A DNA stretch of 64,000 nucleotides from assembly GCF_901875305.1 (NCBI RefSeq), contig NZ_CABFLY010000001.1, positions 186,001 through 250,000 of the forward strand, written 5' to 3'. The stretch's first letter is position 1. Each line of letters opens with the position of its first letter. A model generated the notes under the pieces. The model searched no databases. It saw only the letters and a list, made by a program, of their open reading frames with translations, and was not told the DNA's origin. Shown in pieces: positions 25,145 to 33,504 of the stretch. The position numbers and the translations under genes are program-made. The stretch comes from Rothia mucilaginosa. GTDB taxonomy: Bacteria; Actinomycetota; Actinomycetes; Actinomycetales; Micrococcaceae.

Positions 25145-26302
25145 ATGCTAAGGAATAACCTTCACTACGCTCTCCTTGCAGTTGTTCGCCGTTGGCGCCG
25201 CAACCTGCTCACAGTATTGGCGATGCTTGCGGGAACAACCACCATCATCATGCTGGTGGGCGTCAGCGAGTCGTCAGCACTCAACACGAGCTCGCAGCTG
25301 GCCAGCTACGATTCCACCCGGCTCGGTGTGCGCCTCCAGCCGCAGACCTGGGATATACCGGAGGATGAACTGCTTTGGCGCGTTAACCAAGTTCCAGAGG
25401 TCAAAGCTGCCGGTACAGTCACCATTGATACGCAGACAACGCGTCCGCAGGTCAACAGGCCGGGGCAGGAGGGCCAACAAACACCCCTCGCAATCGTTTC
25501 AGAAGCAGGTTTGAAAGCACGAGGTGCGCACATTGTCGAAGGGCACTTTTCGGAGCCTGCCCGCGAACGCCCCGGTGAGCCTACCGTCTATCTGGGCGTT
25601 GCCCTCGCGAAGGAGCTAGGGGTCAGTACTGAGCCCGGGCGGAACATGATTGAGGTCAACGGAATGCGAGCCTACGTGCTCGGCATTATCCGTGATGGCG
25701 GCAAAAACGTTGCTCTCAGTAGCGCTCTTATTCTGCCGACCACCTCCACATTCTTGCCGCAAGCCCACACCCTACAACGCGGTATGGACGTCATCGTGAA
25801 TCCAGGAAGTGCAGATACGGTCGCGGAACAGCTCAAGCAGGTACTCGATCCGCAACGCACCCCCGTTGATACAAACATTGAGATTCCACCTTCACCGGTG
25901 ACTCTTCGTGCTTCCTTGACGAAGGATAGCCGAGCTCTTACGAGCATCATCCTGGTGGTTCTTATCGTCTCGACAAGCTTCGGCATCGTGATGACCATGC
26001 AGATTTCGGTCTGGGAACGCCGCCGGGAAATCGGCATTAACCGTGCATTAGGGTTGGGACGGCGAGATGTGGCGGTCAGCTTCCTGGCGGAGGCGGCTCT
26101 CCTCGGGGCTCTAGGCGCTCTTGGAGGCTTCATCCTCGGTATTCTCGGTTCCTGGGTTGTGTGCCTTCTCAACGGATGGGCACTATCTCTACCACCCCTT
26201 ATCCTAGGGATTCCTTTCCTCGGCTTGGTTGTGGGCATCGTTGCGGGTGCGTTGCCCGCCTACGCGGCAACGAAGGTTCAGCCGCTTGAGCTGCTGCAAT
26301 AA
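25145..26302 (+). CDS. FtsX-like ABC transporter permease (MacB type)
   Basis: This 385-residue protein has an N-terminal amphipathic stretch and helix ('ALLAVVRRWRRNLLTVLAMLAGTTTIIMLVGV'), a large extracytoplasmic domain (about residues 45-250) and three C-terminal helices with 'WERRREIGINRALGLGRRDVAVSFLAEAALLGALGALGGF', the FtsX/MacB hallmark. It is the last gene of the four-gene lipoprotein/adaptor/ATPase/permease operon. By family it would act as the mechanotransmitting permease with the adaptor. The exported molecule cannot be deduced; self-protection against antimicrobial peptides or export of an envelope component are both possible. Confidence 0.9.
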   Translation: MLRNNLHYALLAVVRRWRRNLLTVLAMLAGTTTIIMLVGVSESSALNTSSQLASYDSTRLGVRLQPQTWDIPEDELLWRVNQVPEVKAAGTVTIDTQTTRPQVNRPGQEGQQTPLAIVSEAGLKARGAHIVEGHFSEPARERPGEPTVYLGVALAKELGVSTEPGRNMIEVNGMRAYVLGIIRDGGKNVALSSALILPTTSTFLPQAHTLQRGMDVIVNPGSADTVAEQLKQVLDPQRTPVDTNIEIPPSPVTLRASLTKDSRALTSIILVVLIVSTSFGIVMTMQISVWERRREIGINRALGLGRRDVAVSFLAEAALLGALGALGGFILGILGSWVVCLLNGWALSLPPLILGIPFLGLVVGIVAGALPAYAATKVQPLELLQ

Positions 26303-26330
26303 CTGCCCCGCTGAAATAATTGCTCGGCGC

Positions 26331-26379
26331 ATAAGGGCGGTGCCCCGGAAGGTCATTCTTCCGGGGCACCGCCCTTTAT
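26331..26379. terminator. Bidirectional terminator palindrome (copy 2)
   Basis: ATAAGGGCGGTGCCCCGGAA pairs with TTCCGGGGCACCGCCCTTAT-type arms (perfect apart from one base at the T-run). It serves the convergent permease and fadR-type genes. It is nearly identical to the palindrome at 21825-21870. Confidence 0.93.
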
Positions 26380-26411
26380 CTATGTGGGTTTATGAGGTTG
26401 AGGGGCGAAGC

Positions 26412-27299
26412 CTAGCTGTCATGTACATTCTCGTGGCACAAATCCTCGTGCAGAAGATCCCGCGCCGGATGCTGCCGCGCCCGCTCCTCCGCAGCCCGGT
26501 CAGACAGCGAATAAAACCACGTAATGTGCTCACACACCCGCTCATAGGCTGCCTGCTCATCGTGAGAAGCAATCGCCTCAATAATGCCGTAATGCTGCTC
26601 CTGCAACGTGCGCTTGACCGCCTCCCAATCCTTTAGGAAAGGAACCGCCTCCTGCACATAACTCATCGTCGCCATGTGCAGAGAGTCAATCACCGTATCA
26701 AGCACAATATTGCCGCCAAGCTTCGACAGCTCATAGTGAAAACGCGTATCGCAGAAGTGGAAACGCTCATTACTGATTTGCTCATCCATCTCCGCCAGAT
26801 GCGCGCGCGCCCGCTCCAGCGCCGCCTCACGTTCCGGGGTGTCCGGTGCAGCAGCCGCCGCACGCGCCGCAGGGCCCTCCAACAGCAGGCGGGTTGAGAC
26901 AACGTCCTTCACCGGCAGGCTACGGGTCGCAATGTGCATGCGCAACGCCCAGCTGAGCGCATCCGACGGCTCCGAAATGATAATTGCGCCCGACTTCGGT
27001 CCCGATCCGGTACTGGAACGAATCAGACCCAGCGCGTTTAGAACCCTCAACCCCTCACGGACCGAGGGGCGGGAAATGCCGTGCCGTGCCGCCAGCTCAC
27101 GTTCGGAGGGGAGCTTATCGCCCACACGTAACTCACCCAGGCGCAGGCGCCGCTCAAAGGTCTCCAGGATGATGCTGTAGCTACGATCCTTCAGAATGGG
27201 TTCGTGAGCTTGGAGGCGCGCAGGCTGAGCAGGCCCCGATGCGGCCGTGTCAGATGGGGAGGTACCGGGCTGAAGGTCATCATGAGAAGTCTGCGGCAT
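26412..27299 (-). CDS. FadR/GntR-family transcriptional regulator, probable lactate-responsive
   Basis: The ATG at 27299 has AGGAG 5 nt upstream; the frame is open further up but without a better start. After about 45 flexible residues comes a winged HTH: 'LRVGDKLPSERELAARHGISRPSVREGLRVLNALGLI'. The FCD ligand domain follows (about 150-280), with helices ending in His-containing 'FHYELSKLGGN' and 'AYERVCEHITWF'. LldR-type members control lactate genes and release DNA when they bind lactate. Its place behind the lactate permease and two TGGTCWGACCA palindromes before lldP make lactate control the best guess. It could act on both lldP and lutABC. Confidence 0.85.
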   Translation of the reverse strand: MPQTSHDDLQPGTSPSDTAASGPAQPARLQAHEPILKDRSYSIILETFERRLRLGELRVGDKLPSERELAARHGISRPSVREGLRVLNALGLIRSSTGSGPKSGAIIISEPSDALSWALRMHIATRSLPVKDVVSTRLLLEGPAARAAAAAPDTPEREAALERARAHLAEMDEQISNERFHFCDTRFHYELSKLGGNIVLDTVIDSLHMATMSYVQEAVPFLKDWEAVKRTLQEQHYGIIEAIASHDEQAAYERVCEHITWFYSLSDRAAEERARQHPARDLLHEDLCHENVHDS

Positions 27300-27395
27300 G
27301 GAATCTCCTAACAATGATGGGGAGCGTGGAAGAGCGGAAAGCTCCCGGTAGCGGCTGAAGCGAGGTAAAGGGTGGCTGAGAGACAAAGAAAGCGA

Positions 27396-27423
27396 GGCGG
27401 CGATACCGGAAAGGTACGCCGCC
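27396..27423 (-). terminator. Hairpin between lldP and the FadR-type gene
   Basis: GGCGGCGATACC and GGTA-CGCCGCC pair around GGAAA; on the minus strand a T-rich stretch (TCGCTTTCTTTG) follows. It probably ends most lldP transcripts or attenuates reading into the regulator gene. Confidence 0.6.
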
Positions 27424-27532
27424 CCGCTGTGGCCTCCGGTCAAACCGGGGCGAATAATATGGTGGCCTGTCCAGTGGTGCGAGGCGGAAACTCCGCACCT
27501 CGTCCTGACCTGGTCTCAGTCAAAAACCAAGA

Positions 27533-29206
27533 TTAGGGAATCAGGAAGGACAGAACGTTGGTCTGCAAGAAGACCAGGATGCAGACGACCACGAGCATTG
27601 CGAAGGACCAGGGAACAACAGCCTTGAGGATGTCGGATTCCTTGCCTTCCATGTCCACGGAGGTAGCAGCAATAGCCAGCGACTGCGGGGAGATCATCTT
27701 ACCGACCACACCACCGGTGGTGTTAGCAGCCAGCATGAGCTCGGGGGTTGCGCCGTGGATACCTGCGTGCTGCAGGTTCTCAGCAGCAGACACCTGCAGC
27801 TTGGAGAACAGTGCGTTTGCGCTGGTGTCCGAACCGGTCACAGCGGTACCAATCCAGCCCAGAGCCGGTGCGAGGAACGCGTAGACGGTGCCCAGGCCTG
27901 CCAAGAAGGTACCCATAGCAATGGTCTGACCGGAGAAGTTCATGACGTAGGCCAGTGCCAGAACCGAAGCAATGGTCAGGATGGACCAGCGCATGCGGTA
28001 GACAACGGAACCGAACTCGGTGAAGATTGCCGGGAACTTGAAGGCGTAGCGGCCCTTCTCGTTGAAGATGAAGTAGACAACGGCAACAATCAGGCCGGAG
28101 ATGACGAGCAGGGTGCCGGGGTTAGCCATCCATGCGAAGTTGTAGACAGCGTCCTTGACGGGCTTGCCATTGGCGGTGACCAGGCGGGAGCTCAGGGCGT
28201 GAATATCGACCTTGAGCACGAAGCTCTTCAGCCATGCCTTCAGGCCGGCGTGCAGGTTAGCAATACCGAAGATGATGACCACGATCAGGTAGGGCAGCAG
28301 TGCCATCCACACGCGAACGGCGGGCAGAGCTTCCTTCTCTGCGCTCTGTGCGGGCAGGCCGTAGCGTTCGCGAACACCCTCGACACCGCGGGGCTTCCAG
28401 AACTGCAGGAAGAGCACAGCAACACCCATGGAAACGATGCAGGCGACCACGTCGGTCAGGTTGTACGCGGGGGTTGCGGCGGTAATCCACTGTGCGATAG
28501 CGAAGGAGACACCGATGACTAGTGCAGGCAGCCAAGCGTCCTTCAGGCCCTTCATGCCGTCCAGGATGACCAGCAGGATGAGCGGAACGAGCATTGCCAG
28601 GAACGGAGCCTGGTGACCAACGATGGTCGCAATCATGTGGGCGTCCTTGCCACCAACGTCACCCGCGGTGGTAATCGGAACAGCGACGGCGCCGAAGGCC
28701 ACAGGAGCGGTGTTAGCCAGCAGCACGGTGATAGCGGCCTTGAGGGGCTTGACGCCCAGGGCCAGAATCATAGTTGCGGTAATTGCGACGGGAGCGCCGA
28801 AGCCGGCTAGCGCCTCAAGCAGGCCACCGAAGCAGAATGCGATGAGGATTGCCTGGATACGCAGGTCGCCGCCACCGAGGCGGTCGAAGACGCGGCGCAG
28901 GTCCTCAAAGCGGCCGGAGAGAACGGTGATCTGGTAGAACCAGATAGCGCCCAGAATCACCCAGCAGATGACCAGGCCGTAGATGGCGCCGCGGACGGCG
29001 CTCAGACCGCCGAGGTCCGCGGGCATGTGGAAGCCGAGGACTGCCACGAGGATGGATGCTACCAGGGCCACGATTGCGGACCAGTGGGCGCGTGCCTTGA
29101 TGCCCAGGAGCATGATGAAGAAGGTGAGGAGGGGGATCGTGGCGACGAGCGCGCTCAGCCCGAGGCTACCTCCAACTGCATTGGTTACAGCGGTGTAAGT
29201 TTCCAC
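27533..29206 (-). CDS. lldP: L-lactate permease
   Basis: This 557-residue membrane protein has about 13-14 hydrophobic helices. Family motifs include 'GGLLEALAGFGAPVAITATMI', 'ANTAPVAFGAVAVPITTAG' and, near the C-terminus, 'GSDTSANALFSKLQ' and 'ANTTGGVVGKMISPQSLAIA', as in LldP/GlcA (TC 2.A.14). It imports L-lactate, and often glycolate, with protons. The start is GTG at 29206 with AAAGGAG upstream. Two operator-like palindromes lie 35 and 92 bp before it. It is divergent from lutABC, which oxidises the lactate it brings in. Confidence 0.96.
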   Translation of the reverse strand: METYTAVTNAVGGSLGLSALVATIPLLTFFIMLLGIKARAHWSAIVALVASILVAVLGFHMPADLGGLSAVRGAIYGLVICWVILGAIWFYQITVLSGRFEDLRRVFDRLGGGDLRIQAILIAFCFGGLLEALAGFGAPVAITATMILALGVKPLKAAITVLLANTAPVAFGAVAVPITTAGDVGGKDAHMIATIVGHQAPFLAMLVPLILLVILDGMKGLKDAWLPALVIGVSFAIAQWITAATPAYNLTDVVACIVSMGVAVLFLQFWKPRGVEGVRERYGLPAQSAEKEALPAVRVWMALLPYLIVVIIFGIANLHAGLKAWLKSFVLKVDIHALSSRLVTANGKPVKDAVYNFAWMANPGTLLVISGLIVAVVYFIFNEKGRYAFKFPAIFTEFGSVVYRMRWSILTIASVLALAYVMNFSGQTIAMGTFLAGLGTVYAFLAPALGWIGTAVTGSDTSANALFSKLQVSAAENLQHAGIHGATPELMLAANTTGGVVGKMISPQSLAIAATSVDMEGKESDILKAVVPWSFAMLVVVCILVFLQTNVLSFLIP

Positions 29207-29240
29207 TGGAACTCCTTTGGTTCAGGGTGTGTCTTGTATA

Positions 29241-29251
29241 TGGTCTGACCA
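29241..29251. promoter_or_regulatory. FadR/LldR-type operator 1 upstream of lldP
   Basis: TGGTCTGACCA is an 11-bp palindrome matching the TNGTNNNACNA pattern bound by FadR-family regulators. It lies 35 bp upstream of the lldP start. Confidence 0.7.
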
Positions 29252-29297
29252 TTTCATGGTGCGTGAGCGAACGGATCTTTGTTCCCTCGCGGGGATG

Positions 29298-29308
29298 TGG
29301 TCAGACCA
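29298..29308. promoter_or_regulatory. FadR/LldR-type operator 2 upstream of lldP
   Basis: TGGTCAGACCA is the same palindrome with the central base changed, 57 bp from operator 1. Two sites at this spacing suit repression by looping or by bracketing the promoter. Confidence 0.7.
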
Positions 29309-29445
29309 TTCATCGCATGTATAGAACCATACCTGACGTGTTGCTGTTTCACCAAAACGCTCAGCTCCGCTGTAGGCCTTCGGATGCGGTAGATTCGAAA
29401 TTTTTCTGTGAATTTGCCGCCATGTTGCGGTGGTGACAGTTAATT

Positions 29446-29463
29446 CCAGGTTCTGACACCTGG
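29446..29463. promoter_or_regulatory. Inverted repeat in the lldP-lutA region
   Basis: CCAGGT and ACCTGG are perfect inverted arms around TCTGAC. It shares the ACC/GGT core of the operators but has a different spacing, so the same regulator is only a possibility. Confidence 0.35.
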
Positions 29464-30008
29464 TCTTCGAACCCGACCCGGGAGTGTGCATCTTTGTATG
29501 GGGGTGGGCATTAGGCATAGCAGGTAAAAATGCACACCAATTGTTGAGTTTATGAAAAATAATGTCCCTTAAACGGTGAAAAAAGGAACGTATGAGTCTA
29601 TTTCCTGCATATTCGCACATTGTCCATCTGCGTTTGAGGAGCGTTCAAATGCCTTTGGGTGGCGTGCTCCGAATTCTCAGCACGGAAGAGATGAGTTTGC
29701 ATATACCGAAAGACAGGAAAAGGCACCTTTATGTCAGGATGACCTAACTCTTTATTTAACAAGGAAAGTATGCCCTATTTCGAGTAGAGAAAAGAAACGC
29801 AACAGTGTTAAATAGCAAGGACGAGATAAGACATCACTACGGTTTCTGATCCCACCGCATCCCACCTCCACTTGGGGCGTGCACCGTCTGTCCGCACTGT
29901 TAGGGCATCCCACCAACGACCCTGCTGCGTACAACAATGCTCCGCCTGCCCCAGACGCAGGCGGTGAGACCGAGAAACTCTGAACACAGAGGAAAGGACG
30001 GAAAAGTC

Positions 30009-30803
30009 ATGCGTATTGCACTCTTCTCCACGTGCATTGTTGACGGCATGTACCCCCGCGTAGCTCGCGCCACCGTCGAAATTCTTGAGCGCCTGGGCCA
30101 CGAGGTTGTCTTCCCCCCGAACCAGACCTGCTGCTCCCAGATGCACGTCAACTCGGGTTACTTCGACGACGGTTATGAAATCGTTAAGAACCACGTCGAG
30201 GCCTTTGACTCTTGGGACTGGGACGTAGCCGTAGCCCCCTCGGGTTCCTGCGTTGCCTCCCTGCGCCACCAGCAGGCAATGGTTGCACGTAGTCGTGGCG
30301 ACGAAGCGCTCGCCCTGAAGGCTGAGCAGATTGCATCCCGCACTTTCGAGCTCTCCCAGCTGCTGATTGACATTCTGGGCATCACCAACGCTGCCGAGCA
30401 GCTTGGCTCCTACTTCCCCGAGCACGTCACTTACCACAGCTCCTGCCACGGTATGCGCATGCTTGGCCTGGGCACCCGCCAGCAGGACCTGCTCCGCACT
30501 GTTGAGGGTATTAAGTACACCCAGCTTGAGGGCATGGATCAGTGCTGCGGCTTCGGCGGTACCTTCTCCTTCAAGAACGCTGACGTCTCCGGCGCAATGG
30601 TCAACGACAAGGCTGACAACGTTGAGGCAACCGGCGCTTCCGTCTGCAGCGGTGGTGACTGCTCCTGCCTGATGAACATCGGCGGCGCGCTGATGCGTCG
30701 TGGCTCGAACGTTCGGACCATCCACTTCGCTGAGATTCTCGCATCCACCAAGGAAAACCCGCTCAAGATCAACTCCGAGCGTGTTGAGCTCTCGATCGGC
30801 TAA
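30009..30803 (+). CDS. lutA: Lactate utilisation protein LutA, Fe-S oxidoreductase subunit
   Basis: The ATG at 30009 is preceded by GGAAAGGACGGAAAAGTC; in-frame codons upstream have no ribosome binding site. The 264-residue protein has two CCG domains. The first starts 'FSTCIVDGMYPRVARATVEIL' with 'PPNQTCCSQMHVNSGY'; the second has 'TYHSSCHGMRMLGL' and 'MDQCCGFGGTFSFKN'. Such CCG domains bind non-cubane Fe-S clusters, as in heterodisulfide reductase subunits. With LutB and LutC it forms the enzyme that oxidises L-lactate to pyruvate, replacing classical lactate dehydrogenase. Confidence 0.95.
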   Translation: MRIALFSTCIVDGMYPRVARATVEILERLGHEVVFPPNQTCCSQMHVNSGYFDDGYEIVKNHVEAFDSWDWDVAVAPSGSCVASLRHQQAMVARSRGDEALALKAEQIASRTFELSQLLIDILGITNAAEQLGSYFPEHVTYHSSCHGMRMLGLGTRQQDLLRTVEGIKYTQLEGMDQCCGFGGTFSFKNADVSGAMVNDKADNVEATGASVCSGGDCSCLMNIGGALMRRGSNVRTIHFAEILASTKENPLKINSERVELSIG

Positions 30804-30819
30804 GGAAAGATAAGACCTC

Positions 30820-32460
30820 ATGACCGCTATTCAGCTTGGTATGCCCAAGGTCGTCCACTACGGCGAGGGCAACATTTTCGAAGAAACCCCCTTCCCTAAG
30901 TACGCGAAGGAAGAACTCAAGAACAAGCAGTTGCGCGCCAACCTGCGTTTCGTGACCCACGCAATTCGTAACAAGCGCGCACGCGTCACCGCAGAGGTGC
31001 CCGACTGGCAGGACCTGCGTAACACCGGTGAATCCGTCAAGAACTATGTTCTGGCCAACCTCCCCGAGCTGCTCGAGCAGTTCGAGCGTAACTTCACCGC
31101 CGCAGGCGGCCACGTGCACTGGGCACGCAACGCCTCCGAGGCAAACCAGATTGCTCTGGACCTGATCCGTGAGCAGGGCGTGGACGAAATCATCAAGATT
31201 AAGTCCATGGCAACCGCAGAGACCGGCCTGAACGAGTTCCTCGAAGAAAACGGCATCAACGCTATCGAGACCGACCTCGCGGAAGAAATCGTGCAGCTCG
31301 GCCACGACCGTCCCTCCCACATTCTGGTGCCTGCAATTCACCGCAACCGCCGCGAAATCCGCGACATCTTCCTGCGCGAAATTGAGGGTATTAACCCGGA
31401 CATCACCGATGAGCCGGCAGAACTGGCAGAGGCATCCCGTAACCGTCTGCGCAACAAGTTCCTGAACACCACCGTGGCAGTTTCCGGTACCAACTTCGGT
31501 ATTGCTGAGACCGGTACTCTGACCATCGTGGAGTCCGAGGGTAACGGCCGTATGTGCCTCACCCTGCCCGACACCCTGATTACCTTCATGGGTATCGAGA
31601 AGATTCTGCCTACCTTCCAGGACTACGAGGCCTTCCTGCAGCTGCTGCCCCGTTCCTCCACCGGTGAGCGCATGAACCCCTACACCTCCATGTGGACCGG
31701 TGTGACCCCCGGTGACGGCCCGCAGAACATGCACGTCATCCTCATCGATAACGGCCGTACCGCCGTTCTGTCCGATGAGCTCGGTCGCCAGGCACTGCGT
31801 TGCATCCGTTGCTCCGCATGCATGAACGTGTGCCCCGTGTACGAGCGTGCAGGCGGTCACGCCTACGGCTCCACCTACCCGGGCCCCATTGGTGCGATTC
31901 TGTCCCCGCAGCTCTCCGGTATCGAGGCTGCGCACAACAACTCTCTGCCGTACGCATCCTCCCTCTGTGGTGCGTGCTACGAGGTGTGCCCCGTGAAGAT
32001 TAACTTCCCCGAGGTCCTCGTGCACCTGCGCGCTAAGGACGTTGAGTCCAAGCACGCTGTCCGTGAGTTCGAGGGCAACAAGAAGGCTCCCTTCTCGCAG
32101 ATGGACGGCATGATGCTCGGCGCGAAGAAGCTCTTCACCTCCGGCAAGATGATGTCCATTGCAGAGCGTGGTCTGCCCATGTCCCGCCTCATCAGCGGCC
32201 GCAAGCACAAGATCACCGCTGTTCCCGGTATCGTCGGTGGTTGGACCGCTTACCGCGACATCCCCGAGCCCCCCAAGGAATCCTTCCGCAACTGGTGGAA
32301 GAAGGAGAAGGGCAAGGCTCCGGCACGCGATAACGCTGAGCGCGTTGACATTCAGGCCCTTATTGAGGCAAACAAGGGTAAGGTCGCTGAGGCGGCAGCA
32401 AACGCCAAGGCCGCTATGGACGCCCAGGCAGGCCGTGAAGCTAAGGAGAACAACGCATAA
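30820..32460 (+). CDS. lutB: Lactate utilisation protein LutB, 4Fe-4S subunit
   Basis: This 546-residue protein begins with an LUD-type domain ('HWARNASEANQIALDLI', 'KIKSMATAETGLNEFLEENGI', 'GTNFGIAETGTLTIVESEGNGRM') and then has two ferredoxin-like 4Fe-4S motifs, 'CIRCSACMNVCP' near residue 328 and 'CGACYEVCPVKI' near 385. A C-terminal region ('KESFRNWWKKEKG') and an Ala/Lys/Glu-rich helical tail of about 40 residues complete it; many LutB proteins lack such a long tail. GGAAAGATAAG precedes the ATG. The stop overlaps the lutC start (TAATG). Confidence 0.95.
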   Translation: MTAIQLGMPKVVHYGEGNIFEETPFPKYAKEELKNKQLRANLRFVTHAIRNKRARVTAEVPDWQDLRNTGESVKNYVLANLPELLEQFERNFTAAGGHVHWARNASEANQIALDLIREQGVDEIIKIKSMATAETGLNEFLEENGINAIETDLAEEIVQLGHDRPSHILVPAIHRNRREIRDIFLREIEGINPDITDEPAELAEASRNRLRNKFLNTTVAVSGTNFGIAETGTLTIVESEGNGRMCLTLPDTLITFMGIEKILPTFQDYEAFLQLLPRSSTGERMNPYTSMWTGVTPGDGPQNMHVILIDNGRTAVLSDELGRQALRCIRCSACMNVCPVYERAGGHAYGSTYPGPIGAILSPQLSGIEAAHNNSLPYASSLCGACYEVCPVKINFPEVLVHLRAKDVESKHAVREFEGNKKAPFSQMDGMMLGAKKLFTSGKMMSIAERGLPMSRLISGRKHKITAVPGIVGGWTAYRDIPEPPKESFRNWWKKEKGKAPARDNAERVDIQALIEANKGKVAEAAANAKAAMDAQAGREAKENNA

Positions 32461-33107
32461 TGTCCTCTGCTAAGGAAGATATCCTCGCACGTATCCGCTC
32501 GTCCCTGGCCGACGCACCCGTCGCCCCCGAGCCCGTACGTAACTACCGTCGCGTCAGCGAGCTGACCGAAGAGCAGACCATCGACATGCTCGTCGACCGT
32601 CTGATTGACTACAAGGCCAACGTCTTCTTCGCCAACCCGGAGAACATCTCCGAGGTTATCGCGGAGCGCCTGGGTGAGAAGTCCACCTACGTGGTACCCG
32701 AGGGCCTGGACAAGAAGTGGCTGCCCGCCGACACCGCCGAGCGCAAGCACGTCACCGACTCCGGTAGCACCCTCAAGCCCGGTTGCCTGAGCCTGAAGGA
32801 ACTGGACGCCGTGGACGCTGTAGTGACCGGTTCGACCGTCTCTTGCGCAGAGACCGGCACCATCTTCTTGAACACCAACCCGGAGGAAGGCCGCCGCGCC
32901 ATCACCCTGGTGCCCGACCACCACATCTGCGTGGTCCCGCGTTCCACCGTGGTGGAACTGGTGCCCGAGTCGATTGAGCGTATCACCTACACCCGCCCCG
33001 TGACCATGATTTCTGGTCCGTCGGCAACCAGCGATATCGAGCTGATCCGTGTGGAGGGTGTGCACGGCCCCCGTACCCTGGACGTCATCATCTACGACGC
33101 CAAGTAA
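32460..33107 (+). CDS. lutC: Lactate utilisation protein LutC (LUD domain)
   Basis: This 215-residue protein matches the LUD domain over its whole length: 'DILARIRSSLADAP' at the N-terminus, 'VTGSTVSCAETGTIFLN' near residue 120, 'HICVVPRSTVVELVPE' near 155 and the terminal 'GPSATSDIELIRVEGVHGPRTLDVIIYD'. LutC is the third subunit of the lactate oxidation complex, needed for activity in Bacillus subtilis. Translational coupling with lutB through TAATG supports equal expression. It is followed by a strong terminator. Confidence 0.95.
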   Translation: MSSAKEDILARIRSSLADAPVAPEPVRNYRRVSELTEEQTIDMLVDRLIDYKANVFFANPENISEVIAERLGEKSTYVVPEGLDKKWLPADTAERKHVTDSGSTLKPGCLSLKELDAVDAVVTGSTVSCAETGTIFLNTNPEEGRRAITLVPDHHICVVPRSTVVELVPESIERITYTRPVTMISGPSATSDIELIRVEGVHGPRTLDVIIYDAK

Positions 33108-33125
33108 AAACGGAACCCCCTCAAT

Positions 33126-33170
33126 AAAGAACCGCCTAGCAGGCCTTCAGAGCCCGCTAGGCGGTTCTTT
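33126..33170 (+). terminator. Terminator of the lutABC operon
   Basis: AAAGAACCGCCTAGC and GCTAGGCGGTTCTTT are perfect 15-bp arms ending in TTT. Confidence 0.93.
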
Positions 33171-33401
33171 ACGTTTAAGGTGCGCTTTTCTCCTTGTCAC
33201 ACGGCAAGCTCAGGCTGTCAGCGGAGAAGCTACGGTGTTTTTATGAGCAATCATCGTCCGCGCTACGAGGCTTGGGGCCCTTAGCCCCGGCCTAGAAATA
33301 TACCCTTGCACTAAAATCCGGTGTAGAGCCCCATCGGGTGCCTTTGGGCTCTGCAGGGCCTGGCCAATAGGGTACGTATAGAGTACAGCGGCACAAAACA
33401 A
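33171..33401. other. Intergenic stretch between lutC and the molybdopterin oxidoreductase gene
   Basis: No gene or clear motif was found; open frames here have no ribosome binding site. It is bounded by the lut terminator and the terminator of the convergent gene. Confidence 0.5.
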
Positions 33402-33431
33402 GGGCGGGGGAAGATTGCTCTTCCCCCGCCC
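33402..33431 (-). terminator. Terminator of the cytochrome b-molybdopterin gene
   Basis: GGGCGGGGGAAG and CTTCCCCCGCCC pair around a 6-nt loop; on the minus strand TTGTTTTG follows. Confidence 0.88.
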
Positions 33432-33504
33432 AAGGTGTGTGCTCCCCAGAGCCGGGTCCGCCAGATACACACGGACCGAATGGTCTGAGAGGACGCGCTA
33501 CGAA

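Larger units (their letters stand above)
29207..30008. other. Divergent control region between lldP and lutA
   Basis: 800 bp with no supported gene. The lldP side carries two TGGTCWGACCA palindromes; a third inverted repeat CCAGGT-N6-ACCTGG lies at 29446-29463. The lutA side (29560-29810) is A/T-rich and must hold the lut promoter, but no convincing -35/-10 pair was found. Open frames here lack ribosome binding sites. Confidence 0.6.

Noticed and set aside
30769..32208. 479-codon open frame antisense to lutB
   Set aside because: Shadow of lutB; no ribosome binding site, and composition typical of antisense reading.
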